From DASUZB01 sp036377075 (GTDB lineage Bacteria; Actinomycetota; CALGFH01): DNA of 14,825 nt. Under the pieces are notes generated by a model. It worked only from the letters and a program-made list of their open reading frames with translations. It ran no database searches and was not told the DNA's origin. Positions 1 to 5,663 of the stretch are shown piece by piece. Each line of letters starts with the position of its first letter. The stretch's first letter is position 1. The stretch is from positions 1-14,825 of the forward strand of contig DASUZB010000157.1 of assembly GCA_036377075.1 (NCBI GenBank). Reading direction: 5' to 3'. The translations under genes were made by a program, and so were the position numbers.

Positions 1-23
1 GATGATACGGCGCCCCTCCCGGT

Positions 24-51
24 CAACCTTTACAAAAGAATGTCAAGGTTG
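24..51. promoter_or_regulatory. Inverted repeat, probable operator of the MerR-like gene
   Basis: CAACCTT at 24-30 is matched exactly by its reverse complement AAGGTTG at 45-51, with 14 bases between. The dyad overlaps the -35 element and ends against the -10 element of the promoter at 29-57. This is where a dimeric regulator of the MerR/HspR type could bind. GTCAA also repeats directly at 22-26 and 42-46, 20 bases apart. Binding by the adjacent gene product (autoregulation) is inferred. Confidence 0.5.
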
Positions 52-57
52 TACGGT
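29..57 (+). promoter_or_regulatory. Sigma-70-type promoter giving a leaderless MerR-like mRNA
   Basis: TTTACA (29-34), 17 bases, then TACGGT (52-57) fits the actinobacterial -35 / TAnnnT pattern. The ATG at 65 lies 7 bases after the -10, where transcription should begin, so the mRNA probably starts at or next to its start codon. No Shine-Dalgarno sequence is available there. The region is AT-richer than its surroundings. Confidence 0.6.
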
Positions 58-64
58 GCCGGCC

Positions 65-484
65 ATGGACCAGGAGCTGGAGCGCCTCGCCCGGCGGCAC
101 GGGATCCGGCCGGGGTTGCGCGAGAACGTCGGGCAGGCCGCGGCGCGGCTCGGCACGACGCCGCGCATGCTGCGCTACGCCGAGCAGCTCGGCCTGGTCG
201 CCCCGGAGCGGGGCGGCGGCAACTACCGCGTCTACTCCGATCGCGACCTGCTCGCCGCGGCCTACGGGAACGCGCTGGCGGCCAGGTACCGGGTCACCCC
301 GCAGGCGCTCGGGTTCGCGCTGCGCGCCCTGGCCGAGCGGGAGCTGGCCGGGCGCCTGCGCACCCTCGCCGGCCTCGCCGGGCGCCGCGGTCCCGCGGCG
401 CGGCGCGGCGGCGACCCGGCGCGGTCGGCGGCGCTGGACTACGAGACCAGCAAGGCGCGGCGGCTGCTGCGCCTGGCGAGCTGA
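65..484 (+). CDS. MerR-family-like transcriptional regulator
   Basis: A 139-residue protein with an N-terminal winged-helix MerR-type DNA-binding domain at about residues 20-70: VGQAAARLGTTPRMLRYAEQLGLV, split here as helix-turn-helix VGQAAARLGTTPRMLRY followed by the AEQLGLV helix, then the wing NYRVYSDRDL. MerR proteins bind a dyad in their target promoter as dimers. Residues 75-139 are Ala/Arg-rich and helical, shorter than a metal- or drug-binding effector domain, and no cysteine metal site is visible. The frame is open further upstream, but ATG 65 is chosen because a good promoter ends 7 bases before it. It lies 110 bases ahead of the adenosylhomocysteinase-like gene on the same strand and may control that gene as well as itself; this is inference. 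HspR-like is an alternative subfamily. Confidence 0.75.
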   Translation: MDQELERLARRHGIRPGLRENVGQAAARLGTTPRMLRYAEQLGLVAPERGGGNYRVYSDRDLLAAAYGNALAARYRVTPQALGFALRALAERELAGRLRTLAGLAGRRGPAARRGGDPARSAALDYETSKARRLLRLAS

Positions 485-508
485 GACAGGGAGGTGGGCC
501 GTAGCCGC

Positions 509-592
509 GCGCTGGATGGACTTCAGGTGCGACGAGGGAAGCCAGCGCACACAGCGGCGGAGGGCCACCGACCGTTCGAGCAGAGGGGAACG
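509..592 (+). promoter_or_regulatory. Leader of the adenosylhomocysteinase-like gene with two possible stems
   Basis: The 110-base leader has an exact 7-base inverted repeat, GCGCTGG (509-515) with CCAGCGC (542-548), around a 26-base loop. A second, 5-base stem, CGTTC (573-577) with GAACG (588-592), encloses a 10-base loop that holds most of the ribosome binding site (AGAGGG, 582-587). The arrangement could modulate translation. In DNA this GC-rich, short stems are expected by chance, and I could not fit the leader to the SAH riboswitch. Confidence 0.25.
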
Positions 593-594
593 TC

Positions 595-1851
595 ATGGAC
601 GTGATGCTGAAGGACCGCGCCCTGGCACCGGAGGGCCGCGCCAAGGTCGAGTTCGCCGGCAGGCGCATGCCGGTGCTGCGGGCGGTCACCGCGGAGCTGG
701 AGCGCACCCGGCCGCTCGAGGGCCTGCGCGTCGCCGCCTGCCTGCACGTCACCACGGAGACGGCCAACCTCTGCCGGGCGCTGGTGGCCGGCGGCGCGGA
801 GCTCGCCCTGTGCGCCTCCAACCCGCTGTCGACCAAGGACGACGTGGCCGCGGCCATCCACGAGGACCTCGGCGCGCGGGTCTACGCCGTGCACGGCGAC
901 GACCTCGACGCCTTCCACCAGCAGATCGAGCGCGCGCTGGCGATCGGCCCGCAGCTCGTCCTCGACGACGGCGCCGACCTCACCACCACCATGCACACGC
1001 GCCACCCGGAGCTCCTCGACGCGGTGCTCGGCGGTACCGAGGTGACCAGCGCCGGGGTGCAGCGGCTGCGCAACATGGCGCGGGAGGGGGAGCTGCGCTA
1101 CCCGATGCTGTCGCTCAACGACGCGCTCACCAAGCACCTGTTCGACAACCGCTACGGCACCGGCCAGAACACCATCGACGGCATCCTGCGCGCCACCAAC
1201 GTGCTGCTTGCCGGCTCGGTGCTGGTGGTGGCCGGGTACGGCTGGTGCGGGCGGGGGGTCGCGATGCGGGCGCGCGGCATGGGTGCCAGGGTGATCGTGG
1301 TCGAGGTCGACCCGATCAGGGCGCTGGAGGCGGTGATGGACGGCCTCCAGGTGCTGCCGATGGCCGAGGCGGCGCCGCTGGGTGACGTGTTCGTGACCGT
1401 CACCGGCAACAGCGGCGTGATCGGCCTGGACCACCTGCGGGCGATGAAGCCGGGCGCGATCGTCTGCAACTCCGGCCACTTCGACGTGGAGATCGACGTG
1501 GTCGTCCTGCGGCGGGCGGCGCTGGCGGTCACGCCGCTGCGCCCCGGCGCGGTGGAGTACACGCTCGAGGACGGCAAGGGCGTGGTGCTGCTCGCCGACG
1601 GCCGCCTGGTGGGGCAGAGCTGCGCGGAGGCGAGCCCCGCCGAGGTGATGGACCTGACCTTCGCCACCCAGGCCCTCGCCGTCGCCCACCTGGCGGCCGA
1701 GGGGCGGGCCCTGCCGCCGGGGGTGCACCGCGTGCCCGCCGCGATCGAGGAGCGCGTCGCCGCCGAGAAGCTGGCCGCGCTCGGCGTCCGCTGCGACCGG
1801 CTCAGCGACGAGCAGCGCGGCTACCTGCGGAGCTGGCGCGCGGGTACCTGA
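595..1851 (+). CDS. Adenosylhomocysteinase-family protein, short form, divergent active site
   Basis: A 418-residue NAD-dependent hydrolase of the S-adenosylhomocysteine hydrolase family, which splits SAH into adenosine and homocysteine in the cytosol. It is the short form without the ~40-residue insert and without the GPFKPxHYRY tail, ending YLRSWRAGT as archaeal and Thermotoga enzymes do. Conserved: HVTTETA (51-57), NPLSTKDD (76-83), DDGAD (124-128), NDALTKHLFDNRYGTGQ (175-191), the Rossmann motif GYGWCGRG (214-221) and GHFDVEI (294-300). Not conserved: the usual SEETTTG is TEVTSAG (148-154), so the catalytic-site Glu (human E156) is Val150; the usual AEGHP is AEASP (344-348), so the adenine-contacting His (human H353) is Ser347; RLVN is RLVG. 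The fold is certain but the substrate may not be SAH. ATG 595 follows AGAGGGG with 6 bases between. It converges with a putative MTA/SAH deaminase 9 bases downstream. Confidence 0.85.
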   Translation: MDVMLKDRALAPEGRAKVEFAGRRMPVLRAVTAELERTRPLEGLRVAACLHVTTETANLCRALVAGGAELALCASNPLSTKDDVAAAIHEDLGARVYAVHGDDLDAFHQQIERALAIGPQLVLDDGADLTTTMHTRHPELLDAVLGGTEVTSAGVQRLRNMAREGELRYPMLSLNDALTKHLFDNRYGTGQNTIDGILRATNVLLAGSVLVVAGYGWCGRGVAMRARGMGARVIVVEVDPIRALEAVMDGLQVLPMAEAAPLGDVFVTVTGNSGVIGLDHLRAMKPGAIVCNSGHFDVEIDVVVLRRAALAVTPLRPGAVEYTLEDGKGVVLLADGRLVGQSCAEASPAEVMDLTFATQALAVAHLAAEGRALPPGVHRVPAAIEERVAAEKLAALGVRCDRLSDEQRGYLRSWRAGT

Positions 1852-1860
1852 ACGGCGCGG

Positions 1861-3270
1861 CTATCCGGCCAGGTCGGGCGCGGGGCGGGCCAGCCACGAG
1901 TAGGCGTCGAGCCCGGCCCGGGCGACCAGCTCGGCGGCCAGCGGGCGGCTCGCCCGGACGAGTGCCGACAGGTCATGGCCGAGCAGGCGGCCATCGGCGA
2001 GGCGCCGGCGCCCGTCGACCCAGACGTCGGCGACGTCGGCGGGGGAGGCGGCGTAGACGACCTGCTGGTAGGGGTCGTGGACGTTGGCGAGCCCGGGGCG
2101 GTCGCCGGTCAGGCGCACGACGTCGGCGCGCTTGCCCGGTTCCAGCGAGCCGATGCGGTCGTCGAGGCCGAGGCAGCGTGCCCCCTCGATGGTCGCCATG
2201 GCGAGCACGTCGCGGGCGCCGAGGGCGCGGGGGTCGAGCCGGGCGACCTTCTGCAGCAGGGCGGCGGCCTTGAGCGCCTCCAGCATGTTCTGGCTGTCGT
2301 TGGAGGCCGCGCCGTCGGTGCCGATGCCGACCGGGACGCCGGCGCGCCGCAGCGCCGGCACCGGGCAGACCCCGGAGGCGAGGATCATGTTGGCGACCGG
2401 GTTGTGGGCGGCGGCCACGCCGTGGCCCGCCAGCAGCTCCGGGTCGCCGTCGCCAACCCAGACGCAGTGGGCGGCGAGCAGCGGCACCTCGCGCAGCCCT
2501 ACCTCGAGCGCCTGCTCGAGGGTGCTGCGCGACCAGCGCAGGCGCGCCTGGACGATCTCCTCCCTGACCTCGGCCAGGTGGGTGTGCACCCCCCAGCCGT
2601 TGCGGCGGGCGGCCTCGACGGAGGCGAGCAGCAGCTCGTCGCTCTGGCCGAGCAGGGTGCCGACGCCGAGCCGGAAGCCGACAAGGGCGCTGGCGGCGCA
2701 GCGCTCGGCGAGTGCCTGGTGCTCGGCGAGGTAGGCCGCCGGCGGCGCCTCGGGGGTGGCCCCGGCGCCGAGCGCCAGGTCCTCGGCGCCGAACGAGACC
2801 ACGCCGCGCAGGCCGACCGCCTCCAGGCCGTCGACGGCGCCGAGGCTGGCCAGCGAGCCGAGGTTGCCGTGGCAGAACATGTCGTTGACGCAGGTGACGC
2901 CGGAGGCGAGCAGCTCCGCGCCCTTGAGCATGGCGCCGACCCGGGCCATCTCGCGGGTCAGGTGCAGGCCGGCCGGCAGCACGATCCTGGCGATCCACTC
3001 GAACAGCGTCAGGTCCTCGCCCATACCGGGGAGCAGCGCCTCGGACAGGTGCGTGTGAGAGTTGACCAGGCCGGGCAGGACCACGCCCCACTCGTCGCCG
3101 ACCACCTCGGCGTCCGGGAAAGCCCCGGTGACCTCGCCGGCAGAGCCGACCGCCAGGATGCGGCCGGCGCCGAAGGCGACCGCGCCGTCGCGCAGGTCGC
3201 CCGCCGGGCCCATGGTGAGGACGTGGCCGGCGCGCACGACCGTCACGGGGCCGTCCGTGACCGGGAGCAT
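1861..3270 (-). CDS. Amidohydrolase, MTA/SAH deaminase-like (MtaD type)
   Basis: A 469-residue metal-dependent amidohydrolase, cytosolic (no signal peptide). Family members of this type deaminate 5'-methylthioadenosine and S-adenosylhomocysteine to the inosine forms; relatives act on guanine, cytosine or triazines. Metal and catalytic residues are present: HTH (72-74), HLAE (H231, E234), AAHC (H268) and GTDGAAS (D319), followed by NDSQNMLEALKAAALLQK (324-341), typical of the MtaD group. GEDL with Glu85 matches the ribose-contacting Glu of Thermotoga TM0936. The PHSPY segment of that enzyme, with a substrate-contacting His, is replaced by LGVGTLLGQS (201-210). ATG 3270 is chosen because a TAnnnT -10 lies 6 bases upstream (leaderless); GTG 3300 in frame is an alternative. 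It is convergent with the SAH-hydrolase-like gene, suggesting linked nucleoside steps. Exact substrate unproven. Confidence 0.75.
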   Translation of the reverse strand: MLPVTDGPVTVVRAGHVLTMGPAGDLRDGAVAFGAGRILAVGSAGEVTGAFPDAEVVGDEWGVVLPGLVNSHTHLSEALLPGMGEDLTLFEWIARIVLPAGLHLTREMARVGAMLKGAELLASGVTCVNDMFCHGNLGSLASLGAVDGLEAVGLRGVVSFGAEDLALGAGATPEAPPAAYLAEHQALAERCAASALVGFRLGVGTLLGQSDELLLASVEAARRNGWGVHTHLAEVREEIVQARLRWSRSTLEQALEVGLREVPLLAAHCVWVGDGDPELLAGHGVAAAHNPVANMILASGVCPVPALRRAGVPVGIGTDGAASNDSQNMLEALKAAALLQKVARLDPRALGARDVLAMATIEGARCLGLDDRIGSLEPGKRADVVRLTGDRPGLANVHDPYQQVVYAASPADVADVWVDGRRRLADGRLLGHDLSALVRASRPLAAELVARAGLDAYSWLARPAPDLAG

Positions 3271-3276
3271 CCGAAG

Positions 3277-3282
3277 AGGGTA
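3277..3282 (-). promoter_or_regulatory. Candidate -10 for a leaderless deaminase mRNA
   Basis: On the reverse strand TACCCT (TAnnnT) sits 6 bases before the ATG at 3270, and there is no Shine-Dalgarno sequence before that ATG. No convincing -35 hexamer is seen 16-18 bases further upstream, so this rests on the -10 and its distance alone. Confidence 0.4.
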
Positions 3283-3374
3283 CAGATGCCCCGCAGGCAC
3301 CGCGACCGCGGTTGCGGCGCCGACCTGCCCGCCCCGGGCAGCCCGGGTGTGTTACCGGGCGTTACACCGCTGAC

Positions 3375-3405
3375 TTGCATCGACCTGGTCTGCGCGGGTT
3401 AGAGT
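3375..3405 (+). promoter_or_regulatory. Promoter candidate for the Mce-associated genes
   Basis: TTGCAT (3375-3380), 19 bases, then TAGAGT (3400-3405, TAnnnT). The spacer is 2 bases longer than ideal. It lies in the AT-richest part of the gap and points toward the mce remnant and the two Mce-associated genes, leaving a leader of roughly 190 bases before the GTG at 3603. Confidence 0.35.
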
Positions 3406-3602
3406 ATCGACGCCGTAGTGGCTTTTGTGGCTTCTATGGATGTTTCCCTAGAAACGTGCCATCGGTCTCGTCCGGCACGATCCCCCCGTCCGAAGAAGCG
3501 ACCAACGCCTTGACGCCCGTGTCGTGCAGTGCCACCAGGGGCCATGGCCGCGCCGACGCCGTGGCTGGCGTCGTCGCGGGCGTTCGCCTGGGAAGGCCGT
3601 AG

Positions 3603-3860
3603 GTGGCCGCGAGCTTCACCGTCGCTCCCGGCGACCGCACCGCGTACTTCGGCCTGGTCCTCGACATCGGCGACCCGTCGCCGTGCACCCGCGGCTACGA
3701 GGGCACCGACGAGCGGGTCCCGCGGGAGACCTCGGCGCGGCCGGCCAACGGCGGCGCCCACTGCGCCGAGCCGATCACGATCGGCTCGTTCGGCGGCCAA
3801 CAACGGTATCTCGGGAAGGATTCCTGGACGTGGTTGCTCATCGGTCCGCTCGCCGGCTGA
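3603..3860 (+). pseudogene. C-terminal remnant of an Mce-family protein
   Basis: An 85-codon frame resembling only the C-terminal tail of actinobacterial Mce (MlaD-domain) lipid-transport proteins: a hydrophobic strand AYFGLVLDIGD, then PCTRGYEGT, an R-x-P-x-x-T segment, an AHCAEP cysteine motif and a G-G-Q-Q end. The paired cysteines in this order are typical of Mce tails. The MlaD/MCE domain and helical region, usually over 300 residues, are absent, and an in-frame TAG stands directly before the GTG at 3603. Oddly, GTG 3603 has a good ribosome binding site (GGGAAGG, 3590-3596), so a small product could still be made. Its end overlaps the next gene by 31 bases, as within an intact mce operon, supporting decay in place by deletion. 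Recognition is by motif pattern only. Confidence 0.5.
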
Positions 3861-4390
3861 CGGCGTTGCGCCACCTCGGCTCCGGCTGGCAGCGCCTGCT
3901 GCCCAGCGGCGGGGCCAGCCGCCCGGCCCTGGCCGGGTTCTCCCTGCTCCTGGTCGCCCTGCTCGTCGGGGCGGGGTTGCTCGCCGGCCGCGTGCACGGC
4001 TACGGCTCGCAGGAGTCGCGCCGCCAGGCGGCGCTGGCCGCCGCGCGCCAGATGGCGGTCAACTTCACCACCCTCGACTACCGGCACGGCAAGGCCGACC
4101 TGCAGCGCGTCCTGGACGGCGCCACCGGCGACTTCAAGGAGGAGTTCGGCAACGGCTTCAACCAGCTCGGCCAGATCATCAGCCGCAACCAGGCGGTGTC
4201 GCAGGGCCAGGTCCTCGAGGCCGGGCTGGTCTCGAGCGACGCCGACTCGGCCCGCGTGCTGGTGGTCGCCGACAGCACGGTGAGCAACGAGGCCACCCCC
4301 ACCGGCCAGCGCCGCCACTACCGGATGCAGCTCGACCTGCGCCGCGAGGGCGGTCGCTGGCTCACCTCGAACCTGGAGTTCGTGGGCTGA
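3830..4390 (+). CDS. Mce-associated membrane protein (short)
   Basis: A 186-residue single-pass protein: basic cytoplasmic N-terminus, a membrane helix at about 34-54 (ALAGFSLLLVALLVGAG), then an extracytoplasmic domain. The pattern AAARQMAVNFTTLDY, then RHGKADLQRVLDGATGDFKEEF and a C-terminal WLTSNLEFVG, is that of Mce-associated (Mas/VirB8-like, SnoaL-like fold) proteins, which accompany Mce lipid importers and are thought to stabilise or regulate the complex. GTG 3830 is chosen: it has GGAAGGA at 3814-3820 with 9 bases between, and it puts the helix near the N-terminus; the frame is open further upstream but that part is a poor match. It overlaps the mce remnant by 31 bases and is 33 bases from a second protein of the same family, so the two are probably cotranscribed. 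No intact mce gene lies in the window. Confidence 0.75.
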   Translation: MVAHRSARRLTALRHLGSGWQRLLPSGGASRPALAGFSLLLVALLVGAGLLAGRVHGYGSQESRRQAALAAARQMAVNFTTLDYRHGKADLQRVLDGATGDFKEEFGNGFNQLGQIISRNQAVSQGQVLEAGLVSSDADSARVLVVADSTVSNEATPTGQRRHYRMQLDLRREGGRWLTSNLEFVG

Positions 4391-4423
4391 CCCCCCCAGC
4401 CCACCCGTACGTTGGAGCAAGCC

Positions 4424-5593
4424 GTGAACCAACCTGCCGAACCCGGCGGCGTGCCCGCCGCCGACCCAGCCTCGCGCCCCCGCAGGGTACCCGCCACCGT
4501 GGAGGAGCCGGCCGACGGCGCCACGCCGCCCGAGGGGCGGGTGCCACCGGGCGGCGACTGGTGGGCCACGAGCCCAGCGGACGACGAGGCGCCCCCGACC
4601 GCCGAGGACGCGCCGGTCGCCGCCGAAGGGGCCGAGGCCGCGGAGCCCGCCCCCGCCGGCGATGAGGACCCGACGGCCCCGGCGGCGCCCGCCGCCGGGG
4701 ACGCCGCGGGGCTTGCGTGGGCGGTCCAGATGCCGAGCCCGCGGGAGGAGCCCCGCCCGAGGAAGCGTGGCCGCCGGAAGGGCCGTGCCCGCGAGCAGGC
4801 GGCCGCCGGGCAGGCGGACCAGGCCGCCTGGCCCGCCGGGCCGGCGCCGGCTCCCCAGGAGGCGCCGGCCGTCGAGCGGGCGCCCGCCGGGGTCGCCTGG
4901 GCGGTGCGGACGCCCGGCGTGGGGGAGGAGCCCGCCGCCGAGGAGGCCCGCGCCACGGCGGAGGAGCCGGCCGTCGCCGAGCAGGACCCGGTCGAGCAGG
5001 AGCAGCCGGCCGGGGAGGAGCCCGGCGACGGCGACGGCTGGGCGGTGCGGGTCAAGGCCGCGCCCCAGAGCGTCCGGCCGGCCCGGCGCCGCGCCGCGCC
5101 GGCGGTGCGGAGGCGCCTGACCCGGGTGCCGCTCCGCGGGCTGGTCGCCGCCGTCGTGGTCGCCGCCCTGCTGGTCGGGTGGCTGGCGCTGCGGCTGCGG
5201 GACGACCGCGCCGCCGCGGTCGCCCGCGAGGAGGCGGTCGCCGCCGCGCGGCTGCACGCGCCGGAGATCCTCTCCTACGACTACCGGCACCTGGACCAGG
5301 ACTTCGCCAAGGCGCAGGCGGACCTGACCGGCAAGTTCAAGGAGGACTACGCCAGGACCACCATCACGGTGGTCAAGCCGGTCGCGGTGGACAACAAGGC
5401 CGTGGTCGAGGCGCGGGTGGTCGCCGCCTCGACCGTCTGGGCCAGGCCCGGCGAGGCCGAGGTGCTGCTGTTCGTCAACCAGCAGACCACCACGGCCAAG
5501 ACCAAGGGCCCGCGGGTCGACCTCAACCGGGTGCGCATGACCCTGGAGAAGACCAAGCAAGGCTGGCTGGTCAGCAACGTGGAGGCGCTGTAG
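4424..5593 (+). CDS. Mce-associated membrane protein with long repeat-bearing disordered N-terminus
   Basis: 389 residues: about 235 residues of Ala/Pro/Glu-rich, probably disordered cytoplasmic sequence, one membrane helix (238-257, LRGLVAAVVVAALLVGWLAL), and an extracytoplasmic Mce-associated domain (about 262-389; LSYDYRHLDQDFAKAQ, LTGKFKEDYA, WLVSNVEAL). The C-terminal domain resembles that of the preceding gene, suggesting duplication. The N-terminal region carries a recurring motif: GLAWAVQMPSPREEP (96-110), GVAWAVRTPGVGEEP (156-170, exactly 60 residues later), GWAVRVKAAP (205-214), and a weaker DWWATSP (45-51), plus a strongly basic patch RPRKRGRRKGR (111-121). These could be short linear binding motifs; that is inference. 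GTG 4424 is chosen for the upstream GGAG (4414-4417, 6 bases away); TTG 4412 is possible. A promoter for the next gene begins 6 bases after the stop. Confidence 0.75.
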   Translation: MNQPAEPGGVPAADPASRPRRVPATVEEPADGATPPEGRVPPGGDWWATSPADDEAPPTAEDAPVAAEGAEAAEPAPAGDEDPTAPAAPAAGDAAGLAWAVQMPSPREEPRPRKRGRRKGRAREQAAAGQADQAAWPAGPAPAPQEAPAVERAPAGVAWAVRTPGVGEEPAAEEARATAEEPAVAEQDPVEQEQPAGEEPGDGDGWAVRVKAAPQSVRPARRRAAPAVRRRLTRVPLRGLVAAVVVAALLVGWLALRLRDDRAAAVAREEAVAAARLHAPEILSYDYRHLDQDFAKAQADLTGKFKEDYARTTITVVKPVAVDNKAVVEARVVAASTVWARPGEAEVLLFVNQQTTTAKTKGPRVDLNRVRMTLEKTKQGWLVSNVEAL

Positions 5594-5598
5594 GTGTC

Positions 5599-5626
5599 TT
5601 GACAGAGCCCGATCGCTGGGTAGAGC
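5599..5626 (+). promoter_or_regulatory. Sigma-70-type promoter for the PP2C phosphatase operon
   Basis: A consensus -35 TTGACA (5599-5604), 16 bases, then TAGAGC (5621-5626). The -35 is perfect; the -10 lacks the final T. Transcription from about 5633 gives a leader near 30 bases before ATG 5664. Confidence 0.5.
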
Positions 5627-5663
5627 TTGCCGCTATGCAAACCAGGCGTAGGTGCTGGTCGCG

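Larger units (their letters stand above)
3271..3602. other. Non-coding stretch between the deaminase and the mce remnant
   Basis: About 330 bases with no gene I can support. It holds the deaminase -10, a tandem repeat GTTAC at 3351 and 3361 (10 bases apart, a spacing used by OmpR-type regulators), a forward promoter candidate (3375-3405), and an AT-richer pocket at 3400-3460 containing the dyad GTTTC-CCTA-GAAAC (3442-3455). Open frames on both strands here show no recognisable family. An mce gene body has probably been lost from this interval or immediately before 3603. Confidence 0.5.

Noticed and set aside
485..594. SAH riboswitch upstream of the AHCY-like gene
   Set aside because: GACGAGG and several GC-rich segments invite the comparison, but the pairing partner CTCGTC and the conserved core are missing. 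Decisive check: Infernal search with RF01057; a score above the gathering threshold would reverse this.
1975..3402. 475-codon forward frame opposite the deaminase
   Set aside because: Its composition (Gly/Ala/Val/Asp/Arg runs) is a reading of the complementary strand of a confidently identified amidohydrolase.
3312..3602. Forward 96-codon frame ending just before the mce remnant
   Set aside because: It begins in the deaminase promoter region, has no similarity I can see to Mce sequences, and crosses the forward promoter candidate.
3434..3803. Reverse-strand open frames of 84 and 134 codons opposite the mce remnant
   Set aside because: They match no family I recognise, lie opposite the better-supported Mce-tail frame and in the leader, and are of a length common by chance in GC-rich DNA.
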